A stretch of DNA of 64,000 nucleotides, taken from positions 124,001 through 188,000 of the forward strand of contig NZ_PJJO01000059.1 in NCBI RefSeq assembly GCF_002929535.1, given 5' to 3'. Position 1 is the stretch's first letter, and the number at the start of each line of letters is the position of its first letter. Below the pieces are notes generated by a model. The model was not told the DNA's origin. It did not search any database and was given only the letters and a program-made list of their open reading frames with translations. A program made the position numbers and the translations under genes. Positions 26,789 to 35,834 of this stretch are shown here, one piece after another. The DNA comes from Cryobacterium sp. Y11. GTDB taxonomy: Bacteria; Actinomycetota; Actinomycetes; Actinomycetales; Microbacteriaceae.

Positions 26789-27688
26789 CTAGTTGGCTTT
26801 GACGGCGGCAGCGGAACGCATGTGGCGCAGCGATGGCACGCGTTTCAAGAAGCCCCAGCGCGGCAGCAGCAGCGCGGCGACGACGAGCAGCGCCGAGATG
26901 AGCTTCATGTCGTTGGGGTTGAGGCCGGCACCGAGGGCGAAGAAGATCACTAGACGGTAGATAACGGCGCCGCCGATGACGGCGAGCGAGGCGAGAAAGA
27001 TGGTGCGACGCCCGAAGACGGCCTGGCCGACAATGACCGAGGCGAGTCCGACCAGAATGAGGCCAATGCCCATGCTGACGTCGGCGAAGCCCTGATACTG
27101 CGCAATCAGCGCGCCGCAGAGGGCAACGAGTCCGTTAGAGATCGCGAGCGTGAGAATCGTCGTGCGGTGGGTGTTCACGCCGAGGCTGCGGATCATTTGT
27201 TCGTTGTTGCCGGTCGCCTGAATGGACAGGCCGAGGTCGGTGCTGAGAAACCAGTCGATGGCGAACTTGATGACGAGGGCTGCGACGGCGAAGATCAGGA
27301 TGCTCCACACCCCGCCGAGCAGACCGGCGTCACGCAGCGGGGTCATCATGGTGTCCTCGCGGAGCAGCGGCAGGTTCGATTTGCCCATGATGCGGAGATT
27401 GATCGACCAGAGGGCGATCATGGTGAGGATGCCAGCGAGCAGGCCGTCGATGCGGCCTTTGGTGTACAGCACGCCGGTGACCAGGCCAGCCACAGCTCCC
27501 GACGCCGCCCCGGCGAGGGTGGCGAGGGGAGCTGGCACGCCGTTGATGATGAGTGATGCGGCCACCGCGGCTCCGGTCGTGAAACTTCCATCGACCGTGA
27601 GATCGGGAAAGTTGAGGATTCGAAACGTCAGGTAGACACCCAACGCCATGATTCCGTAGAGCAGGCCGAGTTCGAGAGCCGCGTTCAT
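26789..27688 (-). CDS. ABC transporter permease (BPD_transp_2 type)
   Basis: 299 residues, 8-9 membrane helices. The opening LLYGIMALGVYLTFRILNFP and the following DLTVDGSFTTGAAVAA are characteristic of branched-chain-amino-acid-type permeases, in particular the subgroup paired with PF04392 binding proteins (TrpXYZ-like). The binding lipoprotein gene ends 13 nt upstream and the ATPase gene starts 7 nt downstream. The substrate is probably an amino acid or related compound, aromatic if the downstream context is taken at face value. Confidence 0.88.
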   Translation of the reverse strand: MNAALELGLLYGIMALGVYLTFRILNFPDLTVDGSFTTGAAVAASLIINGVPAPLATLAGAASGAVAGLVTGVLYTKGRIDGLLAGILTMIALWSINLRIMGKSNLPLLREDTMMTPLRDAGLLGGVWSILIFAVAALVIKFAIDWFLSTDLGLSIQATGNNEQMIRSLGVNTHRTTILTLAISNGLVALCGALIAQYQGFADVSMGIGLILVGLASVIVGQAVFGRRTIFLASLAVIGGAVIYRLVIFFALGAGLNPNDMKLISALLVVAALLLPRWGFLKRVPSLRHMRSAAAVKAN

Positions 27689-27701
27689 CTGGTCAGTCCC
27701 T

Positions 27702-28697
27702 CTATTCGATGATTCGGTCGGCTTTGGCGATGAGTTCCTCGGTGAGGGTCACTCCCATGCGCTTCGCAGCGGCCGGGTTGAGGATGAACTCGATCGTGTC
27801 GAGGGTCTCGACCGGCATCTCGGCGGGGTCTTCGCCGTCTTCCAGGATGCGGATGGCCATCTGGCCGGTTTGGTAGCCGAGGTCGGTGTAGCTGATGCCG
27901 TAGGTGGCGATGGCGCCGCGCTCGACCTGGCCGTTTTCGGCACCGAACAGCGGAATCTGGTTCGCCTCGGAGTACTGGATGACGGCTTCCAGGCCCTCGG
28001 TGACACGGTTGTCGGTGGGAATGTAGATAGCGTCGACGTCGCCGAGCGACACGGTGGCCTGGGCGACCTCGCTCGAGTTGGTGACGGTGGCTTCCGTGAT
28101 GGTCAGGCCGAGGTCGTCGGCCGCTTCCTTGGCGAGTTCGACCTGTACGTCGGAGTTGACCTCACCCGAGCTGTAGATGATGCCGACCGACTTCGCATCC
28201 GGCAGAATCTCCTGAATCAGTTCGAGCTGTTCCTTGACCGGGTTGAGGTCGCTGGTGCCGGTGATGTTGCTACCCGGCGTCTCCCAGCTCTCGACCAGTC
28301 CGGCTTCCTCTGGCTCGGTGACCGCGGTGAACAAGACCGGAATGTCGATGATGGTTTGGGCCGCGGCCTGCGCGGTTGGTGTGGCGATGGCGAGTACGAG
28401 GTCGACCTTGTCGGCGACGAACTTGGCCGCAATGGTGCTCGCAGTGGCCTGCTCGCCCTGCGCGTTCTGCTCGTCGAAGGCAATGTCGGTGCCCTCGACG
28501 TAGCCGGCATCGGCAAAAGCCTTCTTAAAGCCTTCACGGGCGTCGTCGAGCGCCTGGTGCTGCACGATCTGGCTGATGCCGATCGTGATCATCTCGTCTG
28601 AAGTGGATGCTGCCGGCTCGGTGGGTGCGCAGCCGCTCAGCGCAAGGGCGCCCGCGGTGACCAGGGTGAGGGCTGACAATGATTTCGTGTGCTTCAT
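27702..28697 (-). CDS. ABC transporter substrate-binding lipoprotein (PF04392 / TrpX-like)
   Basis: 331 residues from ATG 28697 (AAAGGAG upstream). A signal peptide with lipobox LALSGC puts the mature protein on the outer face of the membrane. The body (ISQIVQHQALDDAREGF, TPTAQAAAQTI, IPVLFTAVTEPEEAGLV, KSVGIIYSSGEVNS) is the ABC_sub_bind family, whose studied members bind tryptophan, tyrosine or similar molecules. The aminotransferase gene lies 38 nt upstream on the same strand and is probably first in the operon. Confidence 0.9.
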   Translation of the reverse strand: MKHTKSLSALTLVTAGALALSGCAPTEPAASTSDEMITIGISQIVQHQALDDAREGFKKAFADAGYVEGTDIAFDEQNAQGEQATASTIAAKFVADKVDLVLAIATPTAQAAAQTIIDIPVLFTAVTEPEEAGLVESWETPGSNITGTSDLNPVKEQLELIQEILPDAKSVGIIYSSGEVNSDVQVELAKEAADDLGLTITEATVTNSSEVAQATVSLGDVDAIYIPTDNRVTEGLEAVIQYSEANQIPLFGAENGQVERGAIATYGISYTDLGYQTGQMAIRILEDGEDPAEMPVETLDTIEFILNPAAAKRMGVTLTEELIAKADRIIE

Positions 28698-28735
28698 GCT
28701 GGAAAATTCTCCTTTAAATGTTGGTAACAGAGCTG

Positions 28736-29803
28736 TTAGACGGCGGTCGGTTCGAGGGCTGCTGCCGCTGCGGCCAGGAATCGGTTGTTCTGCTCGGCCG
28801 TGCCGATGGTCACGCGTAATCCCTCGCCGGGAAAAGCCCGGGCCAGGATGCCGTCCCGAATGAACACGGCGTTTACCCGGTCGGTGTCGACATCGGTGCG
28901 CAGCCAGACGAAGTTTCCCTGCGAGTCGGCGACGCGCCATCCGCTCGCCCGCAGTGCAGCAAGCACCCGGGTGCGTTCGATGACGATCTCATCAATGCGC
29001 AGGGTGAGCTCGGCCTCGGCGTCGAGGGAGGCGAGAGCTGCGCGCTGGGCGAGCGCGGTGACGCCAAATGGCAGGGCCACCCGACGCAGGTTGGTGGCGA
29101 CGGCGGTGGGTGCGACCGCGTAGCCGATTCGCAGCCCCGCCAGGCCGTAAGCCTTGGAGAAGGTGTGCAGCACGGCCACGTTGGGGTAGCGGTGAAAGAA
29201 GTCGATGCCAACAGCCGAGGAGGGATCGCGGTTGAAGTGCACGTAGGCCTCATCGATGACGACGAGAACGGTGGCTGGCACCCGCGCCAGAAAGGCATGC
29301 AATTCGTCGGTGGTGACGAAGGCACCGGTCGGGTTGTTCGGGTTGCAAACCAAAATGAGTCGGGTTTTCGCGGTGATCGCGCTGGCCATGGCATCCAGGT
29401 CGTGGCGTTCATCGGCAGTGAGGGCGATCGGAACGGGCGTTGCACCGGCGACCTGAATGAGAATGGGGTAGGCCTCGAACGAGCGCCAGGCGAAGATGAC
29501 CTCGTCGCCGGCCCCGGCGCTCGCGTGAATGATCTGCGACAGCACCTCGACCGAGCCAGCGCCAAAGGCCACGTTTGAGGCGTCAACATCAAACCGGGCG
29601 GCAATGCGGTCGGTGACCTCGGCGACGGCCATGCTCGGGTACAACTGAATGTCCCCCAGAGTGGATGCGATGGCGTCGATCACCGAGGCGAGCGGCGGAA
29701 ATGGATTCTCGTTCGAGGACAGCTTGAATGCTCCCGAATCGCCCGCTGCAGCGCCCTGCTTGTAGGCGGGCAGCCAGCTCATGGCTTCGCGTTGTTGCAC
29801 CAT
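28736..29803 (-). CDS. Aromatic / histidinol-phosphate aminotransferase (class II, PLP)
   Basis: 355 residues of the HisC/Pat family. LSSNENPFPP at the N-terminus, LVCNPNNPTGAF for the PLP-phosphate region, VIDEAYVHF for the ring-stacking Asp/Tyr, and TFSKAYGLAGLRIGY with the Schiff-base Lys are all present. Actinobacterial Pat enzymes transaminate phenylalanine and tyrosine; the true histidine-pathway HisC usually lies in a his operon, which this is not. The linked TrpX-like importer supports an aromatic-amino-acid role (inference). The start has a weak ribosome binding site. Confidence 0.85.
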   Translation of the reverse strand: MVQQREAMSWLPAYKQGAAAGDSGAFKLSSNENPFPPLASVIDAIASTLGDIQLYPSMAVAEVTDRIAARFDVDASNVAFGAGSVEVLSQIIHASAGAGDEVIFAWRSFEAYPILIQVAGATPVPIALTADERHDLDAMASAITAKTRLILVCNPNNPTGAFVTTDELHAFLARVPATVLVVIDEAYVHFNRDPSSAVGIDFFHRYPNVAVLHTFSKAYGLAGLRIGYAVAPTAVATNLRRVALPFGVTALAQRAALASLDAEAELTLRIDEIVIERTRVLAALRASGWRVADSQGNFVWLRTDVDTDRVNAVFIRDGILARAFPGEGLRVTIGTAEQNNRFLAAAAAALEPTAV

Positions 29804-30005
29804 AACTACAGAACCTCACTCTTAACCGGCGTGCCAGACATGCTCGGCGAGTAAAGCGTCGGCAATGACGGGTCTGATTCAGAGCGTAGTGATCCCGCAG
29901 AAGTTTGACAATTCGATCAATCAACACGTCACAAACTGCATTATCTGACCGGTGTGTTGCGCGCTTTGCCAAACAAATTGCTCAGTTTTCGCCGACTCAC
30001 CGGCT

Positions 30006-30034
30006 TTGCCCGGTGGCCAGCTATCGGGTACTAA
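30006..30034 (+). promoter_or_regulatory. clpB promoter
   Basis: TTGCCC, 17-nt spacer, TACTAA (30029-30034). The HAIR-like site begins 2 nt after the -10, the same arrangement as at dnaK. The remaining ~200 nt of the gap back to the aminotransferase gene shows no other clear feature. Confidence 0.65.
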
Positions 30035-30035
30035 A

Positions 30036-30056
30036 CTTGAGTCTGCAAGGCTCAAC
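30036..30056 (+). promoter_or_regulatory. HAIR-like HspR operator of clpB
   Basis: CTTGAGT, 7 nt, GCTCAAC: 12 of 14 arm positions match the HAIR consensus. Placed over the expected transcription start of clpB. Confidence 0.82.
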
Positions 30057-30073
30057 TTTAGAGGAGACAGCTC

Positions 30074-32254
30074 ATGCAGGCCGGTCAGCAACCACCGCAG
30101 AACGACGCCAAGACGGCCCTCGAGCTCTACGGGGTGAACCTCACCGACATTGCTCGCAGCGGCAAGCTCGACCCGGTGATCGGGCGTGACGCCGAAATTC
30201 GCCGGATCAGCCAGGTGCTTACCCGGCGAACCAAGAACAATCCGGTGCTGATCGGCGAACCCGGGGTCGGAAAGACCGCTGTCGTCGAGGGTCTCGCCCA
30301 GCGCATCGTGGCTGGCGACGTGGCCGACTCGCTCAAAGACAAACAATTGGTCTCGCTCGACCTGGCCGCACTTGTGGCTGGAGCCAAGTATCGCGGCGAG
30401 TTCGAGGAGAGGCTGAAGGCCGTACTCAAGCAGATCAACGACGCCGACGGCCAGATCATCACCTTCGTGGACGAACTGCACACCCTGATGGGTGCTGGCG
30501 GCGGCGAAGGCTCCGTCGCGGCGTCAAACATGCTCAAGCCCATGCTCGCCCGCGGTGAACTGCGCCTGATCGGAGCCACGACTCTGAACGAGTACCGCGA
30601 ATTCATTGAAAAGGATGCCGCGCTCGAGCGCCGCTTTCAGCCGGTGCTCGTCGACGAGCCATCGGTCGAAGACACCGTCGCTATTCTGCGCGGCCTCAAG
30701 GAACGCTACGAAGCCCACCATAAGGTGACGATTGCCGATTCTGCCCTCGTGGCCGCGGCATCCCTCTCGAATCGGTATATCACCGCGCGGCAGCTGCCGG
30801 ATAAGGCGATTGACCTCATCGACGAAGCCGCGAGCCGGCTGCGAATGGAAATTGACTCCTCACCGGTAGAGATCGACGAGCTGCGGCGCAGCGTCGACCG
30901 GCTCAAGCTCGAAGAGCTTGCGTTAAAGAAGGAGAAGGACGACGCTTCGAAGGCGCGGTTGGTGAAACTGCGCAGCGATCTGGTGGAGCGCCAGGCCAAT
31001 CTCGCGGAACTGCAGGCGCGCTGGGACCAGGAACGTGCCTCGCTCAACCGGGTCGGCGAGCTGCGCGAACGGCTCGATACCGCCCGTATCGAGTCCGACC
31101 GGGCTCAGCGCGAGGGCGACCTAGAGAAGGCATCGCGGCTGCTCTACGGTGACATTCCGATCATGGAGCGGGCGCTCGCCGACGCCGAAAAAGAGGAATC
31201 CGTTGGCCCGCGCATGGTCAACGATCAGGTAGCGAGCGAGGATATCGCCGCCGTTGTCGCTGCCTGGACTGGCATTCCGGTGGGACGCCTATTGCAGGGC
31301 GAAACCGAGAAGCTGCTCAACCTCGAAAATGAGCTCGGCCACCGTCTGATCGGCCAGAAGCGCGCCGTGCGCGCGGTCGCCGATGCCGTGCGTCGTTCGC
31401 GCGCTGGAATCTCCGACCCCGACCGGCCGACCGGATCGTTTCTGTTTCTCGGGCCGACCGGCGTTGGCAAGACCGAGCTGGCCAAGGCGCTCGCCGAGTT
31501 TCTGTTCGACGATGAAAAAGCCATGGTGCGCATCGACATGAGCGAGTACGGCGAGAAGTTTTCGGTCAGCCGCCTGGTCGGGGCGCCTCCGGGCTACGTC
31601 GGCTATGAGCAGGGCGGGCAGTTGACCGAGGCCGTGCGGCGTCGTCCATACTCGGTGATTTTGTTTGACGAGGTCGAGAAGGCGCACCCCGAGATCTTCG
31701 ACGTGCTGTTGCAGGTGCTCGACGACGGCCGGCTCACCGACGGCCAGGGCCGCACCGTGGATTTTCGCAACGCCATCCTGGTGCTCACGTCCAACCTCGG
31801 TTCGCAGTTCCTGGTCGACCAGAGCCTCACGGTGGCGCAGAAGGAAGAGGCCGTGCAGCTGCTCGTGCGGCAGTCCTTCAAGCCCGAGTTTGTCAACCGA
31901 CTCGACGATATCGTGGTGTTCTCCTCGCTCACCACCGATGAGCTCGGAGAGATCGTCGAGCTCGACGTCGACCGTCTGCAGAGGCGTCTGGCCGAGCGGC
32001 GGCTCGAGCTTGCCGTGACACCGGATGCCCGCCGATGGCTGGCCGAGCGCGGTTACGATCCGATCTACGGCGCGCGTCCACTGCGGCGCCTAATGCAGCG
32101 CGAAATCGACGACCGCCTCGCACGGGCGGTGCTCTCGGGGGACATTCGTGACGGAGACACGGTGCTGGTGGCGCTCGCCGAAGGCGGTGACGCACTCACC
32201 GTGGCATCCGCCCCCGCCCTGCGCGACGTTCCCCTCGAGGAGGATCTGCTCTAG
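30074..32254 (+). CDS. clpB: ATP-dependent disaggregase ClpB, N-domain-less
   Basis: 726 residues against about 860 for full-length ClpB: the double Clp_N domain is absent and the protein begins almost at the first ATPase domain ([18 protein letters not shown]). Walker A1 is GEPGVGKT (61-68). A coiled-coil middle domain runs from about residue 265 to 375. Walker A2 is GPTGVGKTE (about 459), and [13 protein letters not shown] holds the pore loop. It rescues aggregated proteins with DnaK. GAGGAG precedes ATG 30074. No upstream in-frame sequence encodes the missing domain. HspR control is indicated by the HAIR site. Confidence 0.93.
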   Translation: MQAGQQPPQNDAKTALELYGVNLTDIARSGKLDPVIGRDAEIRRISQVLTRRTKNNPVLIGEPGVGKTAVVEGLAQRIVAGDVADSLKDKQLVSLDLAALVAGAKYRGEFEERLKAVLKQINDADGQIITFVDELHTLMGAGGGEGSVAASNMLKPMLARGELRLIGATTLNEYREFIEKDAALERRFQPVLVDEPSVEDTVAILRGLKERYEAHHKVTIADSALVAAASLSNRYITARQLPDKAIDLIDEAASRLRMEIDSSPVEIDELRRSVDRLKLEELALKKEKDDASKARLVKLRSDLVERQANLAELQARWDQERASLNRVGELRERLDTARIESDRAQREGDLEKASRLLYGDIPIMERALADAEKEESVGPRMVNDQVASEDIAAVVAAWTGIPVGRLLQGETEKLLNLENELGHRLIGQKRAVRAVADAVRRSRAGISDPDRPTGSFLFLGPTGVGKTELAKALAEFLFDDEKAMVRIDMSEYGEKFSVSRLVGAPPGYVGYEQGGQLTEAVRRRPYSVILFDEVEKAHPEIFDVLLQVLDDGRLTDGQGRTVDFRNAILVLTSNLGSQFLVDQSLTVAQKEEAVQLLVRQSFKPEFVNRLDDIVVFSSLTTDELGEIVELDVDRLQRRLAERRLELAVTPDARRWLAERGYDPIYGARPLRRLMQREIDDRLARAVLSGDIRDGDTVLVALAEGGDALTVASAPALRDVPLEEDLL

Positions 32255-32283
32255 ACCATTTACTCGCTCTCGCGGAAAATATG

Positions 32284-32324
32284 CACCCCGAAAGGGGGTA
32301 TATTCTGGATCGTCGGGTTAGGGT
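32284..32324 (+). promoter_or_regulatory. Promoter region of the zinc dehydrogenase gene, with a short inverted repeat
   Basis: CACCCCGAAAGGGGGTA at 32284-32300 is a G/C-rich inverted repeat (ACCCC/GGGGT arms). TAGGGT at 32319-32324 lies 6 nt before ATG 32331 and looks like a leaderless -10. The repeat would sit near -35 to -45, where a repressor could act. Confidence 0.45.
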
Positions 32325-32330
32325 TATGGA

Positions 32331-33380
32331 ATGCTTGCTACCGTAATTTACGGCGAACGGGATGTTCGCCTTGAAGAAGTTCCTAACCCTGTACTCTCGA
32401 CCGGTGGCGACGCTATCGTTCGCGTGGTCGCGGCCTGCGTTTGCGGGTCTGACCTGTGGCCCTACCGCGGCGTGAGTGCCACCAAGGAGCCGCACCGCAT
32501 CGGCCACGAATTCGTCGGCATCGTCGAAGAAATCGGCCCCGACGTTTCCACCATCAAGGTGGGAGACTTCGTCATCGCCCCGTTCTACGACTGCGACAAC
32601 ACCTGTGTCAACTGCCGCAACGGCGTGAGTTTTTCCTGCCTTCACGTCGTTCCGTGGGGCGCGAACGACGACATGGGCGGCTTCGCTGACGGCGCCCAGG
32701 GCGAGCGAGTGCGCGTTCCTCACGCCGATGGTTCGCTCGTGGCTACGCCAGAAATGCCCGACGACAGCCAGATTCCGGGACTGTTGACCCTTTCCGACGT
32801 CTTAGGCACCGGGCACCACGCGGCCGTGTCGGCCGGCGTCACCGCCGGAAGCACCGTTGTTGTCGTCGGCGACGGAGCCGTCGGGCTCTGCGCCATCCTT
32901 GCGAGCAAGCGCCTCGGCGCGAGCCGCATCGTCGCCATGTCCCGTCACGCCGACCGCCAGGCCGTGGCCCGTGAATTCGGTGCGACGGACATCATCGAAG
33001 AGCGCGGCGATGCGGGTGTTGCAGCCGTGCAAGCAATGTTTGACGGAATCGGCGCTGACTTTGTGCTCGAGTGCGTCGGTACCAAGGAATCCATGGATCA
33101 GGCCATCCGGTCGACCAGGCCTGGTGGAATGGTCGGCTACGTCGGCGTGCCCAACGGTGGCGCCGAGCTGCCCATTCGCTCGCTGTTCGGACGCAACGTC
33201 GGCGTGAACGGCGGGGTTGCATCCGTTCGCGGCTATATCGAGGAGTTGCTGCCCGAGGTACTCTCTGGTCAGATCAACCCCGGCCGCGTCTTCGACCTTG
33301 AGCTCCCCCTCGCCGAGGTAGCCGAGGCCTACGCCGCCATGGATGAACGCCGAGCCATCAAGGTGCTCCTGCGCCCGTGA
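32331..33380 (+). CDS. Zinc-dependent medium-chain dehydrogenase
   Basis: 349 residues. Catalytic zinc ligands: VCGSDLWPYRG (Cys) and RIGHEFVGIVEEIG (His, Glu). Structural zinc Cys residues are in CDNTCVNCRNGVSFSC. The Rossmann motif is VVVGDGAVGLCAILASKRLGA. It belongs to the threonine/sorbitol/formaldehyde-dehydrogenase-like branch; the segment after the zinc lobe, FADGAQGERVRVPHADGSL, is typical of glutathione-independent aldehyde or short-chain alcohol dehydrogenases. The substrate is not assignable. It follows clpB but has its own promoter. Confidence 0.88.
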   Translation: MLATVIYGERDVRLEEVPNPVLSTGGDAIVRVVAACVCGSDLWPYRGVSATKEPHRIGHEFVGIVEEIGPDVSTIKVGDFVIAPFYDCDNTCVNCRNGVSFSCLHVVPWGANDDMGGFADGAQGERVRVPHADGSLVATPEMPDDSQIPGLLTLSDVLGTGHHAAVSAGVTAGSTVVVVGDGAVGLCAILASKRLGASRIVAMSRHADRQAVAREFGATDIIEERGDAGVAAVQAMFDGIGADFVLECVGTKESMDQAIRSTRPGGMVGYVGVPNGGAELPIRSLFGRNVGVNGGVASVRGYIEELLPEVLSGQINPGRVFDLELPLAEVAEAYAAMDERRAIKVLLRP

Positions 33381-33388
33381 TCCTCCCG

Positions 33389-33445
33389 CGAGAGCGCAAA
33401 AAGTGCGCGATTGGCTCGTTCAATCGGGCACTTTTTGCGCTCTCG
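33389..33445. terminator. Bidirectional terminator-like long hairpin
   Basis: Perfect 18-bp arms (CGAGAGCGCAAAAAGTGC and complement) around a 21-nt loop that itself has a 6-bp stem. It sits exactly between two convergent genes, 8 nt after one stop and 5 nt before the other. The A5/T5 runs are inside the arms rather than after them. Confidence 0.75.
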
Positions 33446-33450
33446 ACGAC

Positions 33451-34041
33451 CTAGTCGTTCGTGAGGAGCAGGTCACTGAGGGGCTTGCGGGTTCGCGGGG
33501 CGACTTCGCGCTTGCGCAGCTCTGGGGTGAGATCTTCCGGCCTGCCGAGCACTCCGAGCGCGGTGACCGAGACGACGGTGTGGTCGTCGGTGAGGTTGAA
33601 CGCTCCGGCGATCGCGGCGGCGTCGAATCCACCCATCTGGTGCGTGTGCAATCCCTCATGCTGGGCCTGAATGGACAGGTGAGCAACGGCCTGGCCGAGG
33701 TCGTAACGCGCCCACGGGTTTTCGCGGGTCTCATCGATCGACAGCTTGGCAACGTTTGCGATGAGAACGGATGCCGTATCGGCCCAGACTTGGTTGAACC
33801 CCATGAGGGCATCGTGGATCGTGGCGAAACTCGCCGAACCGCGCCGGGCCACAATGAACCGGGCGGGCTGCATGTTGCTCGCCGACGGGGCCCAGCGCGC
33901 GGCTTCGAGCACGGTGGTGAGGGTGGCTTCGTCGATGACGGCGGTCTTGTCGTAGGCGCGGGGACTCCAACGCTCGGCCAGAATATTTATCAGCGGCGAC
34001 TCGGTGTCTGCGAGGCGGCTGGCGTCAGCTGTGAGGTTCAC
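33451..34041 (-). CDS. Nitroreductase-family flavoprotein
   Basis: 196 residues from GTG 34041 (AAAGGA 7 nt upstream). RWSPRAYDKTAVIDEATL at the start and AARWAPSASNMQPARFIVAR carry the FMN-binding Arg and Ser/Asn residues. AHLSIQAQHEGLHTHQMGGFD is the mid-protein family motif. Oxygen-insensitive nitroreductases reduce nitro groups, quinones or dehydro-amino acids with NAD(P)H; the natural substrate is unknown. It ends at the bidirectional hairpin. Confidence 0.88.
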   Translation of the reverse strand: MNLTADASRLADTESPLINILAERWSPRAYDKTAVIDEATLTTVLEAARWAPSASNMQPARFIVARRGSASFATIHDALMGFNQVWADTASVLIANVAKLSIDETRENPWARYDLGQAVAHLSIQAQHEGLHTHQMGGFDAAAIAGAFNLTDDHTVVSVTALGVLGRPEDLTPELRKREVAPRTRKPLSDLLLTND

Positions 34042-34148
34042 GGGCGAATCCTTTGATTGAAGAATGTAGGCGGGGCTGCGTTGGCCCACGATCTTTAACG
34101 ATGTAGCTGGAACACTATTTCGCAGAGTGCATTGTTCGCCGTGCCGGG

Positions 34149-35834
34149 CTACTGGCCCTGCAACCGATTGCGTACCTCGCGGCGCAGCACCTTGCCCAGG
34201 AGGCTGCGCGGCAGGTCGTCGACCTCCACGATTCGCTTGGGCACCTTGTAGGCCGACAACCGGGTGCGGCAGTACTCGCGCACCGCCGCCACATCGAGTT
34301 CGACACCGGGGGTCAGCACGACCACGGCCACAATGTCTTCGCCACCACTCGCGCTCGGCAGGCCGACCGCCGCGGCATCAACAATGTCGGGGTGCGAGAG
34401 CATGGCCGCTTCAACCTCGGACGGCGACACGTTGAAACCGCCGGTAATGATGAGTTCCTTCATGCGGTCGACGACGGTGATGAACCCGTCGGCCGAGACC
34501 CGCACAATGTCGCCGGTACGCAGCCAGCCGCCCGGCAACAGCACCTCGGCGCTTTCGCTCGGGCGGTCCCAATAGCCAGAGAACACCTGCGGGCCGCGCA
34601 CGAGCAGCTCACCCTCCTCGTCGAAACCGCGCTCGATCGTGGGGTCTTCCGGGTCGACCACGCGAATGTCGGTACTCGGAAATGGCACACCGACCGTTCC
34701 GGGGCGTCGGCTCGCACCGATCGGATTTCCGGCCACGATCGGTGAGGCCTCGGTCATTCCGTAGCCCTCGACCAGCAGCCCACCGGTCGCTTCTTCCCAG
34801 CGTTCCACGATCGAGACCGGCAGGTTCATGGCACCAGAAATAGCAAAGCGGATGCCGGCCAGGCTCACCTTTTTCTTCGCCGCGGCCGTGACCAGGCGGT
34901 CGTAAATAGGCGGAACGGCCGGCAAGAAAGTGGGCGGTGCGTGCTTGGTGGCGTCGAGTACGAGCTTTTCGTCGAACTTGGGAAACAGCACTAAACGGGC
35001 ACCAATGCTCATGGCGAAGGTGAGGCACAGGGTGAGTCCGTAGGCGTGAAACATGGGGAGAACGCCATAGACGGTTTCTTCGCCGGGGCGAAGGCCCGCT
35101 ACCCAGGCGGCGCCCTGGGCGGCGTTAGCGCGCAGGTTGGAGTGGCTCAAAATGGCCCCCTTGGGAGCACCGGTCGTTCCGCTGGTGTACTGCAGCACCG
35201 CGGTGTCGGTGAGTTGCGGTCGCTGATGCGAGGGGTGCAGCTTGCGGGCGCCAACGATGGATTGCCAGCTGATCGCGCCGCTTCCTGGTCCCGCGGTGAG
35301 GGAGGCACGAGCATCCCTGGCCTTCTTGATCGGCAGCGTGAGAGCCAAGCGTTTGGCGAACGGCATGGCGCGGGTGAGATCGACGGTGACGACATCCGTT
35401 ACGCCCATGTCTTTGGGAAAAGCACGCACGGCGTCGTAGACCTTGTCCCAGACGATCGCGACGTGGGCGCCGTGGTCTTCAAACTGGTGGCGCAGCTCCC
35501 GGGCGGTGTAGAGCGGATTGTGCTCGACCACGATCGCACCCAGGCGCAGCACCGCGTAAAACGCGACGACGTGCTGCGGGCAGTTCGGCAGCACGATGGC
35601 CACCCGGTCGCCCGGGGTGACGCCGAGTTTGCGCAGCCCGTTCGCGGCCCGCACGATCTGCTCGCCGAGCTCGCCATAGGTGGTGGTGGAGCCGAAGAAG
35701 TCGAGCGCTATGTTCGGCGCGAAGGTCTTCGCCGAGGCCTCCATCATGTCGGTCAGGGTTTGGGTGGTCTCGTCGATCGTGCCGGGAACGCCGGGCGCGT
35801 ACGAGGCGAGCCAGGGCTGATCTGTGAAGGTCAC
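34149..35834 (-). CDS. Long-chain fatty-acid--CoA ligase (FadD-like)
   Basis: 561 residues of the ANL superfamily. The P-loop-like motif is LQYTSGTTGAPKGAILSHSN, A5 is VEGYGMTEASPI, A7 is WLRTGDIVRVSADGF, and A8 ends with IITGGFNVSPSEVEAAM; the C-terminal Lys lies in LSAYKVPKRIVEVDDLP. It activates fatty acids to acyl-CoA. GTG 35834 overlaps the stop of the upstream threonine-aldolase-like gene by 4 nt, so they are coupled, although no shared pathway is obvious. The longer frame upstream is non-coding shadow. Confidence 0.92.
   Translation of the reverse strand: MTFTDQPWLASYAPGVPGTIDETTQTLTDMMEASAKTFAPNIALDFFGSTTTYGELGEQIVRAANGLRKLGVTPGDRVAIVLPNCPQHVVAFYAVLRLGAIVVEHNPLYTARELRHQFEDHGAHVAIVWDKVYDAVRAFPKDMGVTDVVTVDLTRAMPFAKRLALTLPIKKARDARASLTAGPGSGAISWQSIVGARKLHPSHQRPQLTDTAVLQYTSGTTGAPKGAILSHSNLRANAAQGAAWVAGLRPGEETVYGVLPMFHAYGLTLCLTFAMSIGARLVLFPKFDEKLVLDATKHAPPTFLPAVPPIYDRLVTAAAKKKVSLAGIRFAISGAMNLPVSIVERWEEATGGLLVEGYGMTEASPIVAGNPIGASRRPGTVGVPFPSTDIRVVDPEDPTIERGFDEEGELLVRGPQVFSGYWDRPSESAEVLLPGGWLRTGDIVRVSADGFITVVDRMKELIITGGFNVSPSEVEAAMLSHPDIVDAAAVGLPSASGGEDIVAVVVLTPGVELDVAAVREYCRTRLSAYKVPKRIVEVDDLPRSLLGKVLRREVRNRLQGQ

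Noticed and set aside
28736..29803. Histidine-biosynthesis hisC
   Set aside because: Sequence fits the HisC/Pat family, but no other his gene is nearby and the linked importer points to aromatic amino acids, so the symbol was left blank.
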